Of a DNA stretch of 11,273 nt, positions 1 to 6,853 are shown piece by piece (position 1 is the stretch's first letter; every line of letters begins with the position of its first letter). A model generated the notes under the pieces. That model saw nothing but the letters and a program-made list of their open reading frames with translations. It had not been told where the DNA came from and made no database searches. The stretch is from an uncultured Clostridia bacterium. Lineage in GTDB: Bacteria; Bacillota; Clostridia; TANB77; CAG-508. The position numbers and the translations under genes were made by a program. The stretch spans positions 1-11,273 of the forward strand of contig CAKPKI010000052.1 in NCBI GenBank assembly GCA_934167135.1, read 5' to 3'.

Positions 1-350
1 GCTTCAAAGATTACTGGATGAGAATATCCTAATGTGAAGTTTAAGTTATTTCCTTGTTTTTGTGCTCTATAACCTACACCATTTATTTGTAATTCTCTTG
101 TGTATTCTTTTTCTACACCTTCTATCATGTTGCTTATTAAAGTTCTTGTCAATCCATGTAAACTTCTATTTAGAGCTTCATCATTTGGTCTTGTAACTTT
201 AATAGTATTATCTTCCATTGTTACAGAAATATTTTTATGTATTTCTCTTTCTAATGTACCTTTAGGTCCTTTTACAGTAACATGTTGACCATCAATTTTT
301 ACTTCAACACCTGTTGGTACTGCGATAGGTTTATTTCCTATTCTTGACAT
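1..350 (-). CDS. rplF: 50S ribosomal protein L6 (5' part, cut by window edge)
   Basis: Large-subunit protein L6, which binds 23S rRNA near the factor-binding region. The visible N-terminal 116 residues begin MSRIGNKPIAVP, the classic L6 start, and contain VTVKGPKGTLER and a GVGYRAQ stretch typical of the junction between the two L6 repeats. The family is about 180 aa, so roughly the last third lies beyond position 1. The ATG at 350 is preceded by AAAGGAGG at a good distance. It follows rpsH after a 128-nt spacer, longer than most gaps in this operon. In the spc gene order rplR and rpsE would follow outside the window. Confidence 0.97.
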   Translation of the reverse strand, partial: MSRIGNKPIAVPTGVEVKIDGQHVTVKGPKGTLEREIHKNISVTMEDNTIKVTRPNDEALNRSLHGLTRTLISNMIEGVEKEYTRELQINGVGYRAQKQGNNLNFTLGYSHPVIFE

Positions 351-478
351 TTTCTTTTCCTCCTTTTTTAGGGCGTTCGCCTAACGTTTATTTTTACACT
401 AATGTATTTTTGCATTTAGGTTGATTTTTCCCTTTGCTATTTAATAGCTCAAACTAAATTAAATTTGCCTTATCAGTA
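351..478 (-). promoter_or_regulatory. Structured spacer between rpsH and rplF
   Basis: This 128-nt gap carries three short inverted repeats, read on the coding strand in this order: GCTAT/ATAGC at 436-448, CTAAATG/CATTAG with one bulged base at 399-419, and TTAGGC/GCC(C)TAA with a GAAC loop at 368-384, directly before the rplF ribosome binding site. No terminator U-tract and no clear promoter were seen. The last hairpin could affect rplF translation, but that is inference from position only. Confidence 0.3.
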
Positions 479-877
479 TTACCATACATATGCTAATACT
501 TCTCCACCGATTCCGGCTTCTCTAGCTTCTTTATCTGTTTTTAATCCCTTTGATGTAGAGATTATAGCTATTCCTAAACCATTAAGTACTTTTGGTAATT
601 CTTCTTTACCAGCATATACTCTTAATCCTGGTTTACTTATTCTTTTTATTCCATCAATTACTCTTGTTCCTTTTTCATCATATTTTAATGTTACTCTTAT
701 AATTCCTTGAGTTTCATCATTTATTAATTCAAATGACTTGATATACCCTTCTTTGAATAAAATTTCTGCTATTGCAGTTTTTATTTTTGATGCTGGAATA
801 TCAACTGTTTTATGTTTAGCACTATTTGCATTTCTTATTCTTGTTAACATATCTGCTATTGGATCTGTAATGTTCAA
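479..877 (-). CDS. rpsH: 30S ribosomal protein S8
   Basis: Small-subunit primary assembly protein binding the central domain of 16S rRNA; in E. coli it also represses spc operon translation. The 132 residues match the usual length, starting NITDPIADMLTRIRNA and ending with the conserved EAREAGIGGEVLAYVW, the RNA-binding C-terminal signature. The start codon is TTG at 877: AGGAGGG lies about 8 nt upstream, and the first residues align with the family N-terminus, so no ATG start fits better. It lies between rpsZ and rplF. No E. coli-like S8 operator was recognised at the rplX-rplE junction. Confidence 0.97.
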   Translation of the reverse strand: MNITDPIADMLTRIRNANSAKHKTVDIPASKIKTAIAEILFKEGYIKSFELINDETQGIIRVTLKYDEKGTRVIDGIKRISKPGLRVYAGKEELPKVLNGLGIAIISTSKGLKTDKEAREAGIGGEVLAYVW

Positions 878-927
878 TTTACTTTCCCTCCTTTTTCACT
901 ACTCATTCAATTTATTTTATTAATGTA

Positions 928-1113
928 TTACCAACTTGCTTTTTTTACACCTGGAATTTCACCTTTGTGTGCTAATTCTCTGAAACATACACGGCAAATT
1001 CCATATTTTCTAATGTAAGCATGTGGTCTACCACAAATTTTACATCTATTATATTCTCTTGTTTTGTATTTTTGTGGTCTAGCTTGTTTTACTTTCATAG
1101 ATTTTTTAGCCAT
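928..1113 (-). CDS. rpsZ: 30S ribosomal protein S14, zinc-binding type
   Basis: Small-subunit head protein S14 of the short, zinc-containing (C+) class. The 61 residues carry Cys24-x2-Cys27 and Cys40-x2-Cys43, the four zinc ligands, within CKICGRPHAYIRKYGICRVCF-like sequence. Both the short length and the cysteines separate it from the longer zinc-free S14. In Firmicutes this form sits in the spc operon, as here between rplE and rpsH. ATG at 1113 has a strong AGGAGG upstream. A zinc-independent paralogue, if present, would lie elsewhere. Confidence 0.97.
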   Translation of the reverse strand: MAKKSMKVKQARPQKYKTREYNRCKICGRPHAYIRKYGICRVCFRELAHKGEIPGVKKASW

Positions 1114-1133
1114 TATTTTTTCTCCTCCTTAAT

Positions 1134-1673
1134 TTAAGCTTTAAAAGGCATTCCTAATAATTTTAATAGCTCTTTTGCCTCTTCGTCTGTTTCAGCAGTT
1201 GTTACAAATATGATATCCATTCCTCTTAATTTATCTATTTTATCATATTCAATTTCTGGGAATACTAATTGTTCTTTTAATCCCATAGAATAATTTCCTC
1301 TTCCATCAAAAGAATTTCCAGAAACTCCTCTAAAATCTCTAACTCTTGGTAGTGCTACATTAAATAATTTGTATGCAAAATCATACATTTTATCTGCTCT
1401 TAATGTAACTTTACATCCAACGTTTGCTCCTTCTCTTAATTTGAATGCTGCAATAGATTTTTTTGCCTTTGTTATCATTGGTCTTTGACCTGTGATTTGT
1501 GTTAAATCATTCATTGCATTTTCTAATGCTTTAGGATTATCTTTTGTATCTCCTAAACCTATATTTATAACTATTTTGTCAAGTTTTGGAACTTGCATAA
1601 CTGATTTATATTCAAACTTTTTCATTAATGCTGGAATTACTTCTTTTTCATATTGTTCTCTTAATTTTTCCAT
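1134..1673 (-). CDS. rplE: 50S ribosomal protein L5
   Basis: Large-subunit protein that binds 5S rRNA and anchors it in the central protuberance. The 179 residues match the family length exactly. Recognisable parts are the N-terminal MEKLREQYEKEVIPALM helix, the KIVINIGLGD strand, the TGQRPMITKAKKSIA segment, the FRGVSGNSFDGRGNYS loop and the C-terminal MDIIFVTTAETDEEAKELL. The ATG at 1673 follows an AGGAGG element. It sits between rplX (25-nt gap) and rpsZ (20-nt gap). Confidence 0.98.
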   Translation of the reverse strand: MEKLREQYEKEVIPALMKKFEYKSVMQVPKLDKIVINIGLGDTKDNPKALENAMNDLTQITGQRPMITKAKKSIAAFKLREGANVGCKVTLRADKMYDFAYKLFNVALPRVRDFRGVSGNSFDGRGNYSMGLKEQLVFPEIEYDKIDKLRGMDIIFVTTAETDEEAKELLKLLGMPFKA

Positions 1674-1698
1674 TACTAGTTATTCCTCCTTTCAATTC

Positions 1699-2007
1699 TT
1701 ATTTTATTTTTGTTCCACATTTTTTACAAACACGAACTTTTTTATTATCTTCTATTTTATATCCAACTCTAGTAGCTTTTCCGCATTTTGAACATACTAC
1801 ATTAACTATTGAACTATTAACAGCACATTCAACTGGGATAATTCCACCCTCTTCGCCTTGTTTTCTAGGTTTGATATGTTTTTTTCTAACATTTACGCCT
1901 TTTACAATAACTTTTGAATCTTTAGGCATAACTTGTAATACTTCTCCTTTTTTACCTTTATCATTTCCAGATAAAACTTGGACTGTATCTCCTTTTTTTA
2001 TCTTCAT
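1699..2007 (-). CDS. rplX: 50S ribosomal protein L24
   Basis: Large-subunit assembly-initiator protein that binds the 5' domain of 23S rRNA. The N-terminal KOW domain is visible (MKIKKGDTVQVLSGNDKGKKGEV, about residues 1-30), followed by KHIKPRKQGEEGGI. The C-terminal half has a CxxC pair at residues 72/75 and another at 94/97, the four-cysteine zinc motif seen in many Gram-positive L24 proteins. Length (102 aa) is normal. ATG at 2007 is preceded by an AAGGAGG site. It lies between rplN and rplE. Confidence 0.97.
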   Translation of the reverse strand: MKIKKGDTVQVLSGNDKGKKGEVLQVMPKDSKVIVKGVNVRKKHIKPRKQGEEGGIIPVECAVNSSIVNVVCSKCGKATRVGYKIEDNKKVRVCKKCGTKIK

Positions 2008-2044
2008 TGAGTTTAACCTCCTTCTTTATTACTTTCCTTAACTA

Positions 2045-2413
2045 TTATAGAACTTCTGGTGCTAATGATAATATTTTCATATATTCCTTTTCTCTTAATT
2101 CTCTTGCAACAGGTCCAAATATACGTGTTCCTTTTGGTGTTTTATCATCTTTTATTATTACAGCTGCATTTTCATCAAATTTTACATAAGAACCATCAGC
2201 TCTTCTTAAACCTTGTTTTGTTCTTACTATTACAGCTTTAACTACATCACCTTTTTTTACAACGCCACCTGGTGTTGCTGCTTTAACAGAGGCAACAATT
2301 ACATCTCCGATGTTAGCTGTTTTCATATATGAACCACCCATACATCTGATACACATAATTTCTTTTGCACCAGTATTGTCAGCAACTTTTAATATTGATT
2401 GTTGTTGTATCAT
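2045..2413 (-). CDS. rplN: 50S ribosomal protein L14
   Basis: Large-subunit protein at the subunit interface that binds 23S rRNA and forms part of an intersubunit bridge. The 122 residues start MIQQQSILKVADNTGAK and contain the L14 signature region GDVIVASVKAATPGG, followed by FDENAAVIIKDDKTPKGTRIFGPVARELR. Length is exactly typical. Only 3 nt separate it from the rpsQ stop, so its ribosome binding site lies in the end of rpsQ. No promoter is seen here, so the S10 and spc gene groups appear to be one transcription unit. Confidence 0.98.
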   Translation of the reverse strand: MIQQQSILKVADNTGAKEIMCIRCMGGSYMKTANIGDVIVASVKAATPGGVVKKGDVVKAVIVRTKQGLRRADGSYVKFDENAAVIIKDDKTPKGTRIFGPVARELREKEYMKILSLAPEVL

Positions 2414-2416
2414 GAC

Positions 2417-2677
2417 TTATTTTCCTCCTTTTTCAAGAATCTCAACTACTCTCCATCTTTTATCTTTAGAAAGTGGTCTTGTTTCCATTACTTTTACTTT
2501 ATCTCCTATTTCACATTTATTTTCTTCATCATGTGCTTTTAGTTTGTATGTTCTTTTTACTGTTTTTCCATACATTTTATGGCTTACACTTGTTTCTACT
2601 GAAACAACAACTGTCTTATCCATTTTGTCAGATGTAACAGTTCCAACCATAACTTTACGAAGATTTCTTTCTTCCAT
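2417..2677 (-). CDS. rpsQ: 30S ribosomal protein S17
   Basis: Small-subunit primary binding protein of the 16S rRNA 5' domain, with an OB fold. The 86 residues contain KVMVGTVTSDKMDKTVVVSVE and HKMYGKTVKRTYKLKAHDE, typical of the first OB strands, and GDKVKVMETRPLSKDKRWRV near the C-terminus. The start ATG at 2677 is preceded by a GGAGG element. It lies 21 nt after rpmC and 3 nt before rplN. Confidence 0.97.
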   Translation of the reverse strand: MEERNLRKVMVGTVTSDKMDKTVVVSVETSVSHKMYGKTVKRTYKLKAHDEENKCEIGDKVKVMETRPLSKDKRWRVVEILEKGGK

Positions 2678-2698
2678 AGGTCTTATACCTCCTTACTA

Positions 2699-2902
2699 CT
2701 ATGCTTTAGCTTCTGCTATTTTTCTTTCTGTTAATACAGTATTTATTTTAGCTATATCTTTTTTAACCTCTTTAATTTTCATTGGGTTATCTAATCCGTT
2801 TGTAGCTAAACTAAATTTTAATTTAAATAATTCTTTTTTTAGTTCACCTAATTCTTTTTCTAATTCTGGTGAAGACATTTCTCTTATTTTATTTATCTTC
2901 AT
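2699..2902 (-). CDS. rpmC: 50S ribosomal protein L29
   Basis: Small two-helix large-subunit protein near the peptide exit tunnel, next to L23. The 67 residues (MKINKIREMSSPELEKEL...) show the heptad-like LGELKKELFKLKFSLATNGLDNP core of L29. I chose the ATG at 2902, which has AAGGTGG about 9 nt upstream. An in-frame GTG at 2911 would directly abut that site and would add three residues not typical of the family. The gene overlaps the end of rplP by 14 nt, suggesting translational coupling. Confidence 0.95.
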   Translation of the reverse strand: MKINKIREMSSPELEKELGELKKELFKLKFSLATNGLDNPMKIKEVKKDIAKINTVLTERKIAEAKA

Positions 2903-3335
2903 CACTATCACCCACCTTGCTTACATTTTCTTTTGCTACAAATTTACATTTTATTGGTAATTTGTTCATAGCTAATCTCAAGGCTTCTCTAGCTGTTGCT
3001 TCTGGTACTCCTGCTATTTCGAACATAACTCTACCAGGTTTTACAGCTGCTACCCAATATTCAACATTACCTTTACCTTTACCACCACGAGTTCCAGCTG
3101 GTTTTTGTGTTATTGGTTTGTCTGGAAAGATTTTTATCCAAACTTTTCCACCTCTTTTTGTGTAACGAGTTGCAGCAATACGTGCTGCTTCTATTTGGTT
3201 TCCCTTAATTAGACCAGCTTCTAAAGCTTGTATTCCGTATTCTCCATCTGTAACTTTATTACCTCTTGTTGCTTTTCCTCTATTTCTACCTTTTTGCATT
3301 TTTCTATATTTTGTTTTTTTAGGCATTAATGGCAT
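2889..3335 (-). CDS. rplP: 50S ribosomal protein L16
   Basis: Large-subunit protein that binds near the A-site tRNA elbow and helps organise the peptidyl transferase region. The 148 residues carry the family hallmarks MPKKTKYRKMQKGRNRG, KVWIKIFPDKPIT and KPAGTRGGKGKGNVEYWVA (about residues 78-96). The C-terminus ends in an acidic DSDEDK tail encoded by bases that also encode the start of rpmC. The ATG at 3335 overlaps the rpsC stop as TAATG, and its GGAGGA binding site lies inside the last codons of rpsC, so L16 is probably translationally coupled to S3. Confidence 0.98.
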   Translation of the reverse strand: MPLMPKKTKYRKMQKGRNRGKATRGNKVTDGEYGIQALEAGLIKGNQIEAARIAATRYTKRGGKVWIKIFPDKPITQKPAGTRGGKGKGNVEYWVAAVKPGRVMFEIAGVPEATAREALRLAMNKLPIKCKFVAKENVSKVGDSDEDK

Positions 3336-3991
3336 TATCTGTCTCCTCCTTCCACTTTTTTAGCTGGAAGAATTTCTCCTTTATATATCCAAACTTTAAC
3401 ACCAATTTTTCCATATGTTGTATCTGCTTCAGCAAATCCATAATCTATGTCAGCTCTTAAAGTTTGTAGTGGAATTGTTCCTTCTTTATAGAATTCTGTT
3501 CTAGCCATATCAGCTCCACCTAATCTTCCAGATACAGCAGTCTTTATTCCTAAAGCTCCTGCTTTCATTGATTTTTGCATACATTGTTTCATAGCTCTTC
3601 TAAATGAAATTCTTCTTTCTAATTGTCCAGCAATATTTTCTGCAACTAATTGTGCATCTGTATCTATTGCTTTAACCTCAACTATATTTATGTTTATATC
3701 TTTTCCTATTAATTTTGTTAATTCTGCTTTTAAGCTTTCTGCTCCAGCTCCACCTTTTCCGATTATTATTCCAGGTTTTGCTGCATGAACATTAACTTTA
3801 ATCATTTTTGCTGTTCTTTCTATTTCAATATCAGAAATTCCAGCTGTATATAATTTTTTCTTCAAAAATTTACGGATTTTTTGGTCTTCTACTAAATAAT
3901 CTGCAAAGTCTTTAGAATCTGCATACCATTTAGCTTTCCAGTCTTTTATTATTCCAACTCTTACACCTGTTGGATGTACTTTCTGTCCCAT
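3335..3991 (-). CDS. rpsC: 30S ribosomal protein S3
   Basis: Small-subunit head protein at the mRNA entry channel, with helicase-related contacts. The 218 residues start MGQKVHPTGVRVGI. A type II KH domain is visible with its GxxG loop GKGG at residues 78-81 (within PGIIIGKGGAGAE). The C-terminal domain contains GALGIKTAVSGRLGGADMAR and GVKVWIYKGEILP. Length is typical. It lies 5 nt after rplV and shares one base with the start of rplP. Confidence 0.98.
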   Translation of the reverse strand: MGQKVHPTGVRVGIIKDWKAKWYADSKDFADYLVEDQKIRKFLKKKLYTAGISDIEIERTAKMIKVNVHAAKPGIIIGKGGAGAESLKAELTKLIGKDININIVEVKAIDTDAQLVAENIAGQLERRISFRRAMKQCMQKSMKAGALGIKTAVSGRLGGADMARTEFYKEGTIPLQTLRADIDYGFAEADTTYGKIGVKVWIYKGEILPAKKVEGGDR

Positions 3992-3996
3992 CTAAA

Positions 3997-4353
3997 TTAT
4001 GCCTCCTTTTCTTTTAAAACTATTGTTATATGACTTGTTCTTTTTCTAATTCTCACTGCTGAACCTTTTGCTGCCGGTCTTATTCTCTTTAATGTTGGAC
4101 CTTGATTTGCATATATTTCAGCAACATATAAATTTTCATGTTTCATATCATGATTGTTTTCAGCATTTGCAATTGCTGATTTTAATAATTTTTCTATAAT
4201 AGCTGATGATGCTTTTGGTGTAAATTTTACGATTGCTAAAGCTTCATCAACATTTTTTCCTCTTATTAAGTCTGCAACTATTTTTACTTTTCTTGCAGAT
4301 ATTCTAGCATATCTTAATGTTGCTTTTGCTTCCATTATTGCTGTTTCTTCCAC
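3997..4353 (-). CDS. rplV: 50S ribosomal protein L22
   Basis: Large-subunit protein whose long beta-hairpin lines the nascent peptide exit tunnel beside L4; loop changes there cause macrolide resistance in other bacteria. The core EAKATLRYARISARKVKIVADLIRGK and the hairpin region NQGPTLKRIRPAAKGSAVRI are both intact. The start is GTG at 4353, supported by AAGGAGGG about 8 nt upstream, giving a 118-aa product. The more family-like ATG five codons later (EAKAT...) has no comparable binding site. It lies between rpsS and rpsC. Confidence 0.96.
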   Translation of the reverse strand: MEETAIMEAKATLRYARISARKVKIVADLIRGKNVDEALAIVKFTPKASSAIIEKLLKSAIANAENNHDMKHENLYVAEIYANQGPTLKRIRPAAKGSAVRIRKRTSHITIVLKEKEA

Positions 4354-4378
4354 TACAATTCCCTCCTTAAATTATTTT

Positions 4379-4654
4379 TTATTTCTTTGTAGTTTTTTCT
4401 CCTGCATGACCTTTAAATGTTCTTGTAGGAGCAAATTCACCTAATTTATGACCTATCATTTCTTCTGTAATATATACTGGTACATGTTTTCTACCATCAT
4501 GAACAGCAATTGTGTGTCCAATCATTTGTGGATAAATTGTTGAAGCTCTTGACCATGTTTTTATTACTTCTTTATTTCCACTTTCATTCATAGCTTCTAC
4601 TCTTTTTAATAATTTTTCAGCTACGAAAGGTTTTTTCTTGCTTGATCTTGACAT
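4379..4654 (-). CDS. rpsS: 30S ribosomal protein S19
   Basis: Small-subunit head protein that partners with S13 and contacts the P-site tRNA region and intersubunit bridges. The 91 residues start MSRSSKKKPFVAEKLLKRV and include IKTWSRASTIYPQMIGHTIAVHDGRKHVPVYI and GHKLGEFAPTRTFKGHAG, the S19 signature. Length is typical (about 92). The ATG at 4654 has GGAGGA upstream, immediately after the rplB stop. Confidence 0.98.
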   Translation of the reverse strand: MSRSSKKKPFVAEKLLKRVEAMNESGNKEVIKTWSRASTIYPQMIGHTIAVHDGRKHVPVYITEEMIGHKLGEFAPTRTFKGHAGEKTTKK

Positions 4655-4671
4655 ATGATTTTCCTCCTATT

Positions 4672-5499
4672 CTACTTTCTTCTCTTTACTATAAATTTAT
4701 TTGATTTCTTTTTAGCATCTCTTGTCTTATATCCTAATGCTGGTTTACCCCAAGGTGTCATTGGTCCTGCGTGTCCTATTGGAGCTCTACCTTCACCACC
4801 ACCATGTGGGTGATCTACTGGGTTCATTACAGAACCTCTAACTGTAGGTCTAATTCCTAAATGTCTTGTTTTACCTGCTTTACCTAATTTTACATTTTCA
4901 TGGTCAGAATTTCCAACTACACCAATTGTTGCTCTACATCTAGATAAGATTAATCTCATTTCTCCTGATGGTAATCTTACATGTGCGTATTTTCCTTCTT
5001 TAGCCATTAATTGTGCACTTTGTCCAGCAACTCTTACTAATTTTCCACCTTGACCTGGATTTAATTCTATATTATGAATTAATGTTCCTACTGGTATGTT
5101 TGATATTGGTAAACAGTTACCTGGCTTTATGTCTGCATTTGTTCCAGATACTACTTTGTCACCATCTGTTAATCCTTGTGGTGCTATAATATAGTTTAAT
5201 GTTCCGTCTTCATATTTGATTAATGCTATGTTTGCACTTCTGTTTGGATCATATTCGATACCAATAACTGTTGCTTCCATATCATCTTTATTTCTTTTAA
5301 AATCTATAATTCTGTATTTTTGTCTATTTCCTCCACCTTGATGTCTTACTGTTATTCTACCATATGAGTTTCTTCCAGCATTTTTCTTTTTCTTTGCTAA
5401 TAAAGATTTTTCTGGTGTCTTTTTTGTAATTTCTGCATAATCAGAAACTGTCATATTTCTTCTTGATGGTGTATATGGTTTAAATCTTTTTATTCCCAT
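4672..5499 (-). CDS. rplB: 50S ribosomal protein L2
   Basis: Large-subunit primary binding protein required for subunit association and the peptidyl transferase region. The 275 residues show the N-terminal MGIKRFKPYTPSRRNMTVSDY, the OB/SH3-like core around residues 60-200, and the conserved DHPHGGGEGR at 229-238, in which His230 corresponds to the key histidine near the peptidyl transferase centre. The ATG at 5499 is preceded by a modest AAAGGA site, weaker than those of its neighbours. Unusually, it is separated from rplW by 357 nt of structured non-coding sequence; these genes normally adjoin. Confidence 0.98.
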   Translation of the reverse strand: MGIKRFKPYTPSRRNMTVSDYAEITKKTPEKSLLAKKKKNAGRNSYGRITVRHQGGGNRQKYRIIDFKRNKDDMEATVIGIEYDPNRSANIALIKYEDGTLNYIIAPQGLTDGDKVVSGTNADIKPGNCLPISNIPVGTLIHNIELNPGQGGKLVRVAGQSAQLMAKEGKYAHVRLPSGEMRLILSRCRATIGVVGNSDHENVKLGKAGKTRHLGIRPTVRGSVMNPVDHPHGGGEGRAPIGHAGPMTPWGKPALGYKTRDAKKKSNKFIVKRRK

Positions 5500-5856
5500 T
5501 TTTCTTTCCTTTCTCGTTCACATTAAATTACAAATCTTACTCTGTTGGATTTCACTTCGAAATTTTTCAACATACTATGTCTACATTTCTGATTTCCTTG
5601 TTTATCTGCCTTGTAATATTTGTTTTTAACGCAAACTCTTCTCTATATTTTGTGGATTTTTTCCTGCTCCACTTGCAGATATTCTTTATTCTCCGGGTAC
5701 TTTCCCGATATTTTTCAATTCTAATTTTTTAAAATTAATTAAAAGTTGTAAGATGTTCATTTTCACAAATTAATCAAGACGAAGTCGTACGCTAGTACAT
5801 CGAGGTTTGATTAATGAAGTGAAAATGTGCAGATTGCTACTTTTAATCGTTTTTAA
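5500..5856 (-). other. 357-nt structured spacer between rplW and rplB
   Basis: No credible gene was found: all three coding-strand frames are broken by stops, and the longest opening after an ATG is 24 codons (5687-5761) without a family resemblance. The stretch is rich in potential helices: the nested repeats at 5738-5847, CGGG/CCCG at 5694-5707, TATCTGC/GCAGATA (5675-5681 with 5603-5609) enclosing GTGGA/TCCAC (5652-5672), and a two-part hairpin TGTTG/CAACA plus ATTTC/GAAAT at 5543-5572 just upstream of rplB. It is somewhat richer in G and C than typical AT-rich spacers here. It could be a cis-regulatory RNA or a small inserted element. It has no obvious terminator. Confidence 0.6.
5738..5847 (-). 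repeat. Nested inverted repeats, predicted long hairpin in the rplW-rplB spacer
   Basis: On the coding strand three complementary pairs are stacked in order: ATTAAAAGT/ACTTTTAAT (5839-5847 with 5738-5746, 9 bp perfect), ATTTTCAC/GTGAAAAT (5819-5826 with 5759-5766, 8 bp perfect) and ATTAATCAA/TTGATTAAT (5807-5815 with 5769-5777, 9 bp perfect). The roughly 29-nt apex holds two mini-hairpins, GTAC-tagc-GTAC and GAC-ttc-GTC. Internal loops of 12 and 2-3 nt separate the helices. The arrangement would give an RNA rod of about 26 base pairs with a branched tip. Confidence 0.7.
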
Positions 5857-6204
5857 CTATGCTCCCATGAATTCTTCAATAGAATCTTTATATTTCTTAG
5901 AAACTTTAACTTCTTTTCCACCTTTTCCAAGGTAAGTTTTTTCAGATGGGTTTATGTCTATTGTAACAATAGCTTTTTTCCAATCTGGTGTTTTTCCTTC
6001 TTTATATCTAACTCTTTTTACTTTCCCTTTAACTATCATTGTGTTAACATTTAAAACTTTTACATCAAATAATTTTTCAACTGCTTTAGCAATATCAACT
6101 TTTGTTGCTTTTTTGTTAACTTCGAAAGTGTATTTTCCTGCTTGTAATTGGTCATTACTTTTTTCAGTTATTATTGGTCTTACTATTACTTCTTCTGGTA
6201 ACAT
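5857..6204 (-). CDS. rplW: 50S ribosomal protein L23
   Basis: Large-subunit protein at the tunnel exit, docking site for signal recognition particle and trigger factor. The N-terminal part VIVRPIITEKSNDQLQAGKYTFEVNKKATKVDIAKAVEKLF is classic L23, followed by VNTMIVKGKVKRVRYKEGKTPDWKKAIVTI. At 115 aa it is longer than the common 95-100 aa form: about 18 residues (PSEKTYLGKGGKEVKVSKKY) appear inserted before the C-terminal SIEEFMGA. Its ATG shares one base with the rplD stop (TAATG). Downstream lies the unusual 357-nt spacer instead of rplB. Confidence 0.97.
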   Translation of the reverse strand: MLPEEVIVRPIITEKSNDQLQAGKYTFEVNKKATKVDIAKAVEKLFDVKVLNVNTMIVKGKVKRVRYKEGKTPDWKKAIVTIDINPSEKTYLGKGGKEVKVSKKYKDSIEEFMGA

Positions 6205-6827
6205 TAAGCATACACCTCCTCTAATTTTTTAACTGTATCTAATGGTAAAACTAATTTACTACAATTTAATAAATCAAATACATTAATCATATTTAATTGT
6301 ATAGTTTTAACTCCTTCAATATTTCTACTTGATAAGTAAACATTTTCATTTTTATCTGTTAAAATAATTAATGTTTTTCCTTCTATTTTTAAATCTGTTA
6401 ATGCTTTTACCATTGATTTTGTTTTGATTTCTTTTAATTCTAATTTGTCAACTACTGTTAGTTCTTTTTCTAATACTTTAGAGCTTAATATTGACTTAAT
6501 TGCAAGTCTTCTTTCTTTTTTGTTTACTGTGTATTTATATGAACGAGGTTTTGGTCCTAAAGCAATACCACCTTTTATCCATTGTGGAGCTCTTATTGAA
6601 CCTTGTCTTGCTCTACCTGTTCCTTTTTGTCTCCATGGTTTTCTTCCACCACCACGAACTTCTGCTCTTGTCTTTGTACTTTGTGTACCTTGTCTTTGAT
6701 TAGCTAAGTAGTTTACTAATACACTGTGTACAACTGTTTCATTTGGTTCAATTCCAAATACTGCTGTACTTAATTCTACATCGCTAACTTTTTTACCTTG
6801 CATGTTATATACATCTACCTTTGGCAT
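6204..6827 (-). CDS. rplD: 50S ribosomal protein L4
   Basis: Large-subunit protein with a long loop that lines the exit tunnel; in E. coli it also represses its own S10 operon through the leader RNA. The 207 residues start MPKVDVYNMQGKKVSDVEL. The tunnel loop is clear at about residues 55-95 (RGGGRKPWRQKGTGRARQGS, then WIKGGIALGPKPRSY). The C-terminal domain has KTLIILTDKNENVYLSSRNIEGVK. The ATG at 6827 has AAGGAGG upstream. If the 5' leader of this operon is autoregulatory, L4 is a natural candidate ligand, but that is by analogy. Confidence 0.98.
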   Translation of the reverse strand: MPKVDVYNMQGKKVSDVELSTAVFGIEPNETVVHSVLVNYLANQRQGTQSTKTRAEVRGGGRKPWRQKGTGRARQGSIRAPQWIKGGIALGPKPRSYKYTVNKKERRLAIKSILSSKVLEKELTVVDKLELKEIKTKSMVKALTDLKIEGKTLIILTDKNENVYLSSRNIEGVKTIQLNMINVFDLLNCSKLVLPLDTVKKLEEVYA

Positions 6828-6853
6828 TTCGTAATTCCTCCTTTTCTATAACC

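Noticed and set aside
1492..2960. Long plus-strand open frames antisense to rplE, rplX, rplN, rpsQ and rpmC
   Set aside because: They mirror highly conserved ribosomal genes, have Leu/Phe/Ser-rich low-complexity products and lack ribosome binding sites.
5687..5761. A 24-codon frame (MNILQLLINFKKLELKNIG...) in the rplW-rplB spacer
   Set aside because: It has no ribosome binding site, overlaps the inverted-repeat arms, resembles no family, and the frame beyond it is broken by several stops.
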